The notes below the pieces were generated by a model. That model ran no database searches. It had not been told where the DNA came from and worked only from the letters and a program-made list of their open reading frames with translations. From Candidatus Bathyarchaeota archaeon (GTDB lineage: Archaea; Thermoproteota; Bathyarchaeia; Bathyarchaeales; SOJC01), in the NCBI GenBank assembly GCA_004376645.1, contig SOJC01000060.1, positions 1 to 49,480 of the forward strand: a stretch of DNA of 49,480 nt. Reading direction: 5' to 3'. A program made the position numbers and the translations under genes. This document shows, piece after piece, positions 34,356 to 40,898 of this stretch. The first letter of the stretch is position 1. Each line of letters begins with the position of its first letter.

Positions 34356-35324
34356 ATGTCATTGAAGTCGTTCTCCTCCTGTACATCCTGTAACCGTAGA
34401 GACGCGATTTACACGCGAAGATATTCAGGAGAAAGATTATGTGCTAGATGTTTTTGCCGTTCAATTGAGAGCAAAATTAGGGCAACAATATCGAAGCATA
34501 GCATGCTCCGTTTTGATGATAGGATAGCTATCGGTGTTTCAGGCGGCAAAGATAGTATGACACTTCTCAGTATCTTAACGAAGCTTGAAGAGTCGTTCCC
34601 CCAAGCTGAGCTAGTAGCCATCACAATCGATGAAGGCATCGATGGTTACAGAGAAGAGGCTTTGAGAATTGCTGAAATGGGATGCCAAAAACTCGGCGTC
34701 AAACATCTTGTTGTATCCTTCAAGGAAGTGTTTGGCTACAAACTGGATGAGTTGGTTGAGAAACTATGTGGGAAAACTGTATTCAACGGTAGTTTAACGC
34801 CTTGTGCGTACTGCGGTGTGCTTCGACGACAGGCTCTCAACTCAGCAGCTCGAAATTGGGGGGCAACGAAGCTCGCGACTGCTCACAACCTAGATGACGA
34901 AGCCCAGACAATCTTACTGAATATCTTGCATGGTAGCCCTCTAAGGATTAGAAGCGCTACACTAACCCCATCTTTTACTCATCCTTACTTTGTAAGCCGG
35001 ATCAAACCTCTCAGTGATATCCTTGAAAAAGAAACTGTTTTGTATGCTTATCTTAAGAGAATTAAGTTTCAAAACATTCCTTGTCCATATGCAACAGAAG
35101 CCCTGAGAAACGATATTCGCTCGATGTTGAATAGGATGGAAGAAAGACACCCAGGAATAAAATACACCCTTTACCGGTCAGCTGAAAAACTCCAACCTTA
35201 CATAGAAATCGCTTTGAAATCAGAAAGATTGGAGAACTGTAAGATTTGTGGAGAGCCTACAGCAAACACGATATGTCAACCATGCAAAATACTAGAAAAT
35301 TTTCAGCGTTCCAAGATTCAATGA
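34356..35324 (+). CDS. tRNA 2-thiolation enzyme, TtuA/Ncs6 family
   Basis: About 322 aa. N-terminal zinc finger (CTSCNRRDAIYTRR, LCARCF), PP-loop ATPase motif IGVSGGKDSMTLL, catalytic/Fe-S cysteines in CAYCGVLRR and QNIPCPYA, DDEAQT, and a C-terminal zinc finger (CKICGEPT, CQPCK). It adenylates a uridine and replaces oxygen with sulfur at tRNA position 34 or 54. ATG 34356 fits the family start; the ORF-track start adds 43 unlikely residues. TATA-like ATTTATAG at about 34307. Confidence 0.92.
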   Translation: MSLKSFSSCTSCNRRDAIYTRRYSGERLCARCFCRSIESKIRATISKHSMLRFDDRIAIGVSGGKDSMTLLSILTKLEESFPQAELVAITIDEGIDGYREEALRIAEMGCQKLGVKHLVVSFKEVFGYKLDELVEKLCGKTVFNGSLTPCAYCGVLRRQALNSAARNWGATKLATAHNLDDEAQTILLNILHGSPLRIRSATLTPSFTHPYFVSRIKPLSDILEKETVLYAYLKRIKFQNIPCPYATEALRNDIRSMLNRMEERHPGIKYTLYRSAEKLQPYIEIALKSERLENCKICGEPTANTICQPCKILENFQRSKIQ

Positions 35325-35336
35325 AGCGATAGCATA

Positions 35337-35668
35337 GGCAGTGGGTCACAGAGGTTTGGCGCCTAGTTTTCGTTGAGCCCACAGCTTATTCTTGTCTCGT
35401 ATCCGCACCCCTTTGAGCGCTAAACGTCTAGACTTAGGTTGCTCCCTCCCGGGCCTGGCCAGATTCGCCTAATAGACACGGAAACTGTCACCTTACGGAG
35501 ACAGCTCCATGACCGTCAGCCCCAAAGGACGGACATTCACTGCAAGTATGAGCGGAGCTCAACGCTCTTTGACGCCTCAATCTCAGCTGTCAGCCCGTCA
35601 TATAGAGGATTTACGGTCAAGGCAAAGCCTTTCAGAGGACCCCTAGCCCCCCGCCTAAGACCCACCGC
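35337..35668 (-). ncRNA. ffs: Signal recognition particle RNA (7S RNA)
   Basis: The diagnostic domain IV (helix 8) element GCCAGGCCCGGGAGGGAGCA is present on the minus strand at 35438-35460. The ends pair: GGCGGTGGGTC at the 5' end with GACCCACTGCC at the 3' end, giving an archaeal-type closed helix 1/5 and a length near 330 nt. A TATA-like GTTTTAATG lies about 28 nt upstream of the predicted 5' end. It is the scaffold for SRP19 and SRP54 in protein export, relevant to the many secreted proteins here. The 80-aa plus-strand ORF across it is spurious. Confidence 0.95.
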
Positions 35669-35786
35669 CCAAACTTCATAGGTTCATCCGAACATTAAAA
35701 CTTTTTCAACAATCAAATAGATGACCCACCAACATCTATCGTATAAGTAAGGATTAGGAAGAAGTGTGTAAGAAGGGACATGCAGT

Positions 35787-37019
35787 TTGAGAAGAAAACT
35801 CATGGTCTTCGACATCGAAGGAGTGTTGTTACCTAGGAACCGCTATCTGATCTTTGAAGTGGGGAGAAAACTGAGTGCCTTCCAGTTTATCAAGTTGCTC
35901 TTTCTAGGTCTCCTTTATGAAGTGAGACTGCTTTCACTGGAACTGACATTTAAAGAAGTCTACAAATTATTTCAGGGTATCAGCATAGAAGAACTTTCAG
36001 ATGCTTTCAAAGAAATACCCTTCCTGCCCCATGTAGAAATGCTCTTCGCAAAGTTGAGAGAGATGGGTTTGAAGACTGCAGTCATAAGCTCAGGTCTTCC
36101 ACAAATCTTGGTTGAACAGTTAGCTTCCCAGTTAAGCATTGACTATGCCTTTGGATTAGAACTGGAAGTGGACAACAACGCCATGACGGGAAGCATCAAA
36201 GGGGAGGTCATAAAGAAAGACGGTAAAGCTCTCATATTAAGGAGGATCTTGAGGCAAGAGAATCTATCGCCCAAGGAATGTGTAGTAGTAGCCGACGATC
36301 GGAACAACTCTTCAATCTTCTATCAGGACGCTCTGAAGATAGGCTATCGACCAGACTCCGCGATAATTCAGAAGTCTGATCACGTGATAACAGGGGATCT
36401 GTTAGAGATCTTGCCGATTATAAAGGGAACATACGGAAGCAGATGTAGATTACCATCGCGCAATGAATCCATTCGAGAAATTATACATTCAATTGGATTC
36501 CTAGCAGCCTTTGCTTCGGTGTACATGGGAGTTGTCGAGATTGCTTCTCTTCTGCTGTTGATGGCAGTGATTTACGCAGCATCTGAGTTTGTAAGAATCC
36601 AATGGAAGAGTATCCCTCTAATATCATATGTTACTTTGAATGCATCAACTTCTTCGGAGCGTCATGAGTTTGTCGCAACTCCAATATTCCTCGCTCTCGG
36701 AGTGGTCCTCTCGCTTCTGCTGTTTCCAGTTCCAGTCAATTACGCGTCGATAGCTATAGTCACTCTTGGTGACAGCGCAGCCTCGATTTTTGGCAGATTA
36801 TTTGGAAATACACTTATTCCCTTTAACAAAGGCAAGAGTCTGGAGGGTTCACTAGGAGGATTTATCTTCGCTTTCCTAGGCGCTGCATGTTTCCTGAATC
36901 CTATACAAGCCTTAATTGGTGCTGCTGCTGGCATGCTTGTGGAACTGCTGCCGTTACCGATTAATGATAATCTGTCAATTCCTTTGGTAACTGGTGTATT
37001 GTTAACTCTGCTCGCATGA
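35787..37019 (+). CDS. HAD phosphatase fused to dolichol-kinase-like membrane domain
   Basis: 410 aa. Residues 1-215 form a SerB-like HAD domain: VFDIEGVLL (nucleophile D9, with Glu instead of the second Asp), AVISSGLPQ, a Lys in KKDGKALI and VVVADDRNN. Residues about 225-410 are hydrophobic with 6-7 helices and the CTP-dependent dolichol/phytol/diacylglycerol kinase signature: TLGDSAASIFGRLFG, KGKSLEGSLGGFIFAF and the terminal INDNLSIPLV. This suggests opposite reactions (phosphorylation and dephosphorylation) on a lipid or its precursor in one polypeptide. TTG start; ATG 35802 is an alternative. Confidence 0.82.
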   Translation: MRRKLMVFDIEGVLLPRNRYLIFEVGRKLSAFQFIKLLFLGLLYEVRLLSLELTFKEVYKLFQGISIEELSDAFKEIPFLPHVEMLFAKLREMGLKTAVISSGLPQILVEQLASQLSIDYAFGLELEVDNNAMTGSIKGEVIKKDGKALILRRILRQENLSPKECVVVADDRNNSSIFYQDALKIGYRPDSAIIQKSDHVITGDLLEILPIIKGTYGSRCRLPSRNESIREIIHSIGFLAAFASVYMGVVEIASLLLLMAVIYAASEFVRIQWKSIPLISYVTLNASTSSERHEFVATPIFLALGVVLSLLLFPVPVNYASIAIVTLGDSAASIFGRLFGNTLIPFNKGKSLEGSLGGFIFAFLGAACFLNPIQALIGAAAGMLVELLPLPINDNLSIPLVTGVLLTLLA

Positions 37020-37158
37020 GCTCTTCATGTTGACAGCTAAAGTGTAGATCGAAGCTGGATTGCGAAGATTTTTTAGAATCATGTGACCTTAACTAGCACT
37101 CACCACATACTAGTATGCTTCCAACATTCAACTCGTTGAGAAGAGCAGAGGGATAAGA

Positions 37159-37488
37159 GTGAGAGAAGGTAAATTCACAAAATCCTTGGCGGAAACAATC
37201 GACACGCGACTCAAGCACATTTTTGGGGAAACTGCAACGTCAGTGATCTACAATTACCTGCAAACATCTTATTCGTTGCCCCAAGAGAAGATTCCTGAAA
37301 GACTAGATACCTTCGCAGATGGACTAAACGAGTTCCTTAGCTCAGGAGCAAAAGTTGTGGAAAAAGTAATCCTAGAGGATCTCTACTGCAACTATGGGCA
37401 GAAGTTCCAAGTCAAGGAAGGCTACAGATTCACTGATTACATAGCCGAATTAAGAACGAAAATAGAGGAAGATGAATCTCCACAATAG
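37159..37488 (+). CDS. Small helical conserved-type archaeal protein of unknown function
   Basis: 109 aa, soluble and helical: LAETIDTRLKHIFGETATSVIYNYL, then EKIPERLDTFADGLNEFLSSGAKVVEKVIL. The layout resembles archaeal DUF3227/NitrOD5-like small regulators, but this is tentative. GTG start preceded by GAGGGA. It sits just outside the integrated-element region. Confidence 0.6.
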   Translation: MREGKFTKSLAETIDTRLKHIFGETATSVIYNYLQTSYSLPQEKIPERLDTFADGLNEFLSSGAKVVEKVILEDLYCNYGQKFQVKEGYRFTDYIAELRTKIEEDESPQ

Positions 37489-37525
37489 CTAGAAAAATTT
37501 AGCTTTTGAGGTTTGTATTAATCGA

Positions 37526-37539
37526 GTGCATGTATGCAC
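37526..37539. repeat. Copy 4 of the dispersed palindrome
   Basis: GTGCATGTATGCAC, symmetrical except for its two central bases, about 40 nt after the 37159 gene. Confidence 0.35.
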
Positions 37540-37722
37540 CCAAGAGTACTAAACAAAAAACCAACTAACGTCTCTAACCAACGGTTTTGTAGTGAAATGG
37601 GGATTTCCTAGAGTGTTTGATGCATCAATTTTTCAGAAGGTAGGGGGATGTAGTAGGGTTTTTATGGTTTTAAGCCTCAATTGATGGAAAAATAATGGTT
37701 CTACGTAGTTCCTAATCTGGAG

Positions 37723-37741
37723 CATACGGTTTAACCGTATG
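37723..37741. promoter_or_regulatory. 19-bp palindromic operator candidate
   Basis: CATACGGTT-T-AACCGTATG, a perfect inverted repeat of nine-base arms around a single base. It lies directly upstream of a TATA-like CTATTAAAAAC and the small ORFs beginning at 37788. A likely repressor site for the small integrated element; the repressor is not seen in this window. The roughly 230 bp to its left hold no recognisable gene. Confidence 0.55.
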
Positions 37742-37787
37742 TTAACCTATTAAAAACGCACAAGTATATAGGAGAGAGACATAAGAG

Positions 37788-37883
37788 ATGCACGCGAAGG
37801 CCCAGGCTGAGAGATGGAGAATAAAACGAGAAAGAGAACTTGAAGGAGAAATTAGTAATGCCAATAAAAGTATCCCACGGTAA
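37788..37883 (+). CDS. Possible 31-aa basic peptide of the integrated element
   Basis: Strongly charged and helical (AERWRIKRERELEGEI), starting 47 nt after the palindrome and 20 nt after TATATAGGAGAG. It overlaps the next ORF in another frame, so only one may be real, or the two may be coupled. Confidence 0.3.
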   Translation: MHAKAQAERWRIKRERELEGEISNANKSIPR

Positions 37884-38010
37884 GCCCCGATTCACAATCT
37901 ACATATATGACAATGAACACCGAGGCAAAAAACACATCATGCAAGTACATGCAGACGATAAAACTGAGCTTGTAGATGTCGCAAGAATGATAGAGGATGC
38001 ACTAGCATGA
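37858..38010 (+). CDS. 50-aa small protein of the integrated element
   Basis: Too short for the ORF track. It reads IKVSHGKPRFTIYIYDNEHRG followed by an amphipathic helix (ELVDVARMIEDALA), a compact beta-beta-alpha-like pattern. GAAGGAG lies about 10 nt before the ATG. Its stop overlaps a further 23-codon ORF (38007-38078, ATGA) that may not be expressed. Unknown function; the location between the operator palindrome and the integrase suggests an element gene. Confidence 0.45.
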   Translation: MPIKVSHGKPRFTIYIYDNEHRGKKHIMQVHADDKTELVDVARMIEDALA

Positions 38011-38100
38011 AAACCACTGAGTATTTCTTGTTAGATAGGCAAGGAAAAATCAGCGCAGTATGCATGCAAGCTATTTGAATAAATACTTTTATGACTTGTG

Positions 38101-38120
38101 GAAAAAAGGGAAAAAGAGAG
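38101..38120 (-). terminator. T-rich terminator of the integrase gene
   Basis: Runs of six and five A on the plus strand (T on the gene strand) directly after the integrase stop. Confidence 0.45.
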
Positions 38121-38122
38121 GG

Positions 38123-38947
38123 TTATTTGCGTTTTCTGAATAGTTTGGCGAAGTCCATCTCTGTAACATATTCGACGCCAGCTTCAATCAACTGACAAGC
38201 CTCGTCAACCGTTTTAGCTACTCGAACAGTGAACTCGTCATCCTTGAAGTCTATCAAATACGTATAGACTAGCGTGTTGATTAAGTTTCTATGGGCAAGT
38301 TTCTCCTTTACGTAGAGAATGTCTTTCGTTTTATGGTAGAGCATTGTAGCAAAGTAGTGACGAAGGTCGTAGAGCCGAAATTTAAGAATTGTTGGGTCTT
38401 GTAGTTTCTGTGCAGCACGTTTCTTGGCTCTTATCCACTGTTCACCCATTCTCTTAGGGTTCATACTTGAGAACAGCCTCTCATTCAACCCACGTTTGTG
38501 TATAGCAAGATAGGTTTTCAGCATAGCCAATGTTGAAGGATTCATTCGTTCTGTTAGTCTGAGTAAACCCCATTTGGCAGTCTGTATGCTATTGATTCCT
38601 CTTTCTAAATCTACATCTCTAACTCTCGTTTCGTAAAGCTCTACTGGACGACACCCCCACTCTTCCAACAAGCTGAAAACCAAAGCATCTCTAGGATTTG
38701 CTTCTCCCTTTACTAACGCTATTTGTTCCCTAGACAAGATATTGGGAAGTCTCCGTCTTCTCTGAAAAATAGGGTGATTCCATGATAATCCACTTATATC
38801 AAGGTAGTGCTGGTAAGCATCGCAAACGGCTTCTTTGAATGTGTTTTTCCAGCGTTTATGTTCAACAATGTAATCTCTGACTTGTTCGGAGTTGTCCAAG
38901 TTTACGCTACAGGATAACATTAAGAGTCTTGAACCAATTTTTTTCAA
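38123..38947 (-). CDS. Tyrosine recombinase/integrase with unclear 5' end
   Basis: 274 aa from a TTG. Catalytic residues: Arg in EEWGCRPVELYE, Lys in QTAKWGLLRL, RLYDLRHYFATML (Arg-His, with Tyr where HxxR usually has His), His in LAHRNLINT, and nucleophile Tyr in LVYTYL. The frame stays open upstream. It reads NVVWTLKKTGYD, then YAESTLKKIGSRL, typical of integrase N-termini, and continues through the 3' half of tRNA-Leu to a stop in the anticodon region, with no ATG, GTG or TTG before 38947. The true start is lost, uses a rare codon, or was altered by integration at the tRNA. Confidence 0.85.
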   Translation of the reverse strand: MKKIGSRLLMLSCSVNLDNSEQVRDYIVEHKRWKNTFKEAVCDAYQHYLDISGLSWNHPIFQRRRRLPNILSREQIALVKGEANPRDALVFSLLEEWGCRPVELYETRVRDVDLERGINSIQTAKWGLLRLTERMNPSTLAMLKTYLAIHKRGLNERLFSSMNPKRMGEQWIRAKKRAAQKLQDPTILKFRLYDLRHYFATMLYHKTKDILYVKEKLAHRNLINTLVYTYLIDFKDDEFTVRVAKTVDEACQLIEAGVEYVTEMDFAKLFRKRK

Positions 38948-39054
38948 TGTAGATTCAGCGTAGACGATGTGTTTTCTTCTCCCTCTGTCGTAGCCAGTTT
39001 TCTTTAGAGTCCAAACTACATTGAAAATCTTAGATGCAGCGGAATTATGAGAGG

Positions 39055-39164
39055 TGCGGGGGGCGGGATTCGAACCCGCGAAGGCCTTCGCCAGAGGATC
39101 TTAAGTCCTCCCCCTTATCCTAGGGGTTTAACACCCGATTTAGACCTGGCTTGGGAACCCCCGC
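39055..39164 (-). tRNA. tRNA-Leu (anticodon TAA) with D-loop insertion
   Basis: Acceptor GCGGGGG/CCCCCGC, anticodon arm GAGGA-CTTAAGA-TCCTC, a long variable arm as in Leu, T-arm GCGGG-TTCGAAT-CCCGC, discriminator A, no CCA. Between D-stem halves CCC and GGG there are 38 nt where about 13 are normal. The extra 22-25 nt (about 39115-39140) include GGG-TGTTAAA-CCC and a weak TCTA/TAGG helix, consistent with a relaxed bulge-helix-bulge intron. The exact splice points cannot be fixed. The 3' end abuts the integrase, suggesting an attachment site. Confidence 0.88.
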
Positions 39165-39197
39165 CGTCTCAAGCCTCCCTGCAGTTGTCTGGGAAGT

Positions 39198-39845
39198 TTA
39201 AGCTTCAGGATACTTAAGAATGTAAGGGAGTACGCTTCGCAGGTCATTACCCTTAACTACGATATCCGCGTGTCTTTCCACTTCGCTACTTGTTGGATTG
39301 AAGGCGATTCCGAGGGCTACTTTTTTGAAGAGAGGAATGAGAGTTGGGTCATCTCCAACCGCTGCACAATCTTGTTGAGTTAAATTGTACTTTTGGAGAA
39401 TTGAACTCAGCAGCTTACCCTTTTGATGGAAGGAAACATTTACGTGAACATCACCTGTGAGAAAACCATCTCTAACGCCGAGGCTGTTAGCGGTGTAGCC
39501 ATTGACCTGAGCTTCACTTCGAATCCTCTCGCCAACTAATGTTAAACCAGCACTTAGCAGATGCACGTAAATGCCTCTGCGGTTAAGGGTTGCGAGAGTT
39601 TCTTCAGCTCCTTTCATGTAAGGCATCTGATTAACTATTTGATTAATTCTCGACATAGACTGATCTTTCCAGAGGCCAGCATCAAGCCGTGCCCAATCTT
39701 CATAGGTGATTCTGCCAGTTAAGAACCGCTTCCGGTTTTCTTGGGCTTGAGACCATGTACCAAGGCTTTCATGAATATATTGCCAGCTGTAAGTTTGGAG
39801 TAATGTGCCATCGATGTCGAAGACTACAAGCTTTATTGTCATCAA
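39198..39845 (-). CDS. HAD-family phosphatase (SerB-like)
   Basis: 215 aa. VVFDIDGTLLQTYSW (full DxD), HLLSAGLTL (motif II), a Lys in FHQKGKLL and AAVGDDPTLIP (motif IV) followed by ALGIAFNPT. A phosphoserine-phosphatase-like small hydrolase with a helical cap; substrate unknown. The start lies in the MM pair at the end of the ORF. Divergent from the zinc-ribbon gene to its right. Confidence 0.85.
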   Translation of the reverse strand: MMTIKLVVFDIDGTLLQTYSWQYIHESLGTWSQAQENRKRFLTGRITYEDWARLDAGLWKDQSMSRINQIVNQMPYMKGAEETLATLNRRGIYVHLLSAGLTLVGERIRSEAQVNGYTANSLGVRDGFLTGDVHVNVSFHQKGKLLSSILQKYNLTQQDCAAVGDDPTLIPLFKKVALGIAFNPTSSEVERHADIVVKGNDLRSVLPYILKYPEA

Positions 39846-39985
39846 GGTTCTTCTCCACTAAGCTCTTGAAAAAGGTTCCTAAGCAGGAACATAGTCCACT
39901 GAACATTTCTCAGTTACCCTTCATGATGCTCAGGTGTGGAATCTCTTATATTACGCAAGAAGGATTTGATAAGCGAGGATATCTC

Positions 39986-40192
39986 ATGGCCAGCGGTTTT
40001 AGCGGAGAGGAGCAGCGAAAGCACAGAGGCAAGTGCATCGATTGTGGAATGACTCTGGAGTTGTATATGTTGGACCTAAAGAAGAATAAGCGGATTTTAC
40101 AGTGCAGGCGATGCGGCTTGTTTCACTCTTACAGTAAGGATTTATTGGGAAAATGGAAGTTGGCGAAAGCAGCAAAAGTTCTAGATCTGTAA
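39986..40192 (+). CDS. Small zinc-ribbon protein
   Basis: 68 aa from ATG 39986. Two Cys pairs, GKCIDCGMTLELYML and ILQCRRCGLFHSY, then a basic helix (KDLLGKWKLAKAAKVLDL). The upstream 77 codons of the ORF-track entry overlap the HAD gene antisense and are not credible. GAGGAT lies about 8 nt before the ATG and a TATA-like CTTATATT about 40 nt before. Unknown function, possibly nucleic-acid binding. Confidence 0.75.
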   Translation: MASGFSGEEQRKHRGKCIDCGMTLELYMLDLKKNKRILQCRRCGLFHSYSKDLLGKWKLAKAAKVLDL

Positions 40193-40229
40193 GAAACTGT
40201 GTGGAGATGCGCCCGTCCTCGAATTTATC

Positions 40230-40772
40230 TTAAAAGACGGGTTTTACTCGAGCCATACTCTCGAGCACCCACCCAAGAGCGATCGCCACCACCCCCAAGC
40301 CAAGAGTTATGAAGCTGTCCAATACGAAAATCCATTCAAGACCACTTGCGGCTTGGAAGTAGACAGTGAGTGCATTGTATTGGAAGAAAGATAGAATGAT
40401 TAAGGCAGTTCCAATTATGTAGAAACAGATTCTGGCCATAACTTGGCCGCTCGTCAGCCTATGTGTGTAGGCCATATATTTCTTTATACTCTCAATTTCT
40501 TCAGCACGATTTCGCATGGATAACCTCAACTCGTCTAACTCTCTTTCAAGGTCGCCAATACGCCGCTCTGCTAATATTTTCGCCTCTTCAGTGAACGGAA
40601 TCTGTCTCATCTTCTCTTCATAAAGTCCAGCAATCGCCTTTTTCCTACCTAATCCTTCACTTCTCAGCTTCTCGATGTCAAAGTTAAGTGATAACTTGGG
40701 ATTCTTATATCCACTCTCTTTGTATAGCTGCAGGAGCTTATCATACATCTCTTCTGTGTTTGCTGATGGCAT
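40230..40772 (-). CDS. Coiled-coil membrane protein of unknown function
   Basis: About 180 aa. A helical/coiled-coil cytosolic part (about 1-105; AERRIGDLERELDELRLSMRNRAEEIESI) is followed by two membrane helices (about 112-135 and 145-170) and a short basic end. No family recognised. ATG 40772 is preferred because a TATA-like CTTTAAATGC near 40806 places transcription just upstream. Divergent from the cohesin-like protein gene, sharing about 120 bp of promoter DNA. Confidence 0.65.
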   Translation of the reverse strand: MPSANTEEMYDKLLQLYKESGYKNPKLSLNFDIEKLRSEGLGRKKAIAGLYEEKMRQIPFTEEAKILAERRIGDLERELDELRLSMRNRAEEIESIKKYMAYTHRLTSGQVMARICFYIIGTALIILSFFQYNALTVYFQAASGLEWIFVLDSFITLGLGVVAIALGWVLESMARVKPVF

Positions 40773-40898
40773 CGAGTTCACAAAAAATACAAATGCTTCA
40801 ATTGCATTTAAAGGTTCGAAAAGCGATATCAACCTTAACGGATATCAAGAAGCGAAACTACATAAAGAATGGAGGATATCGTGCCAGAGGTGAAGCTA

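Noticed and set aside
35439-35681. 80-aa ORF
   Set aside because: Lies entirely within the SRP RNA gene on the opposite strand.
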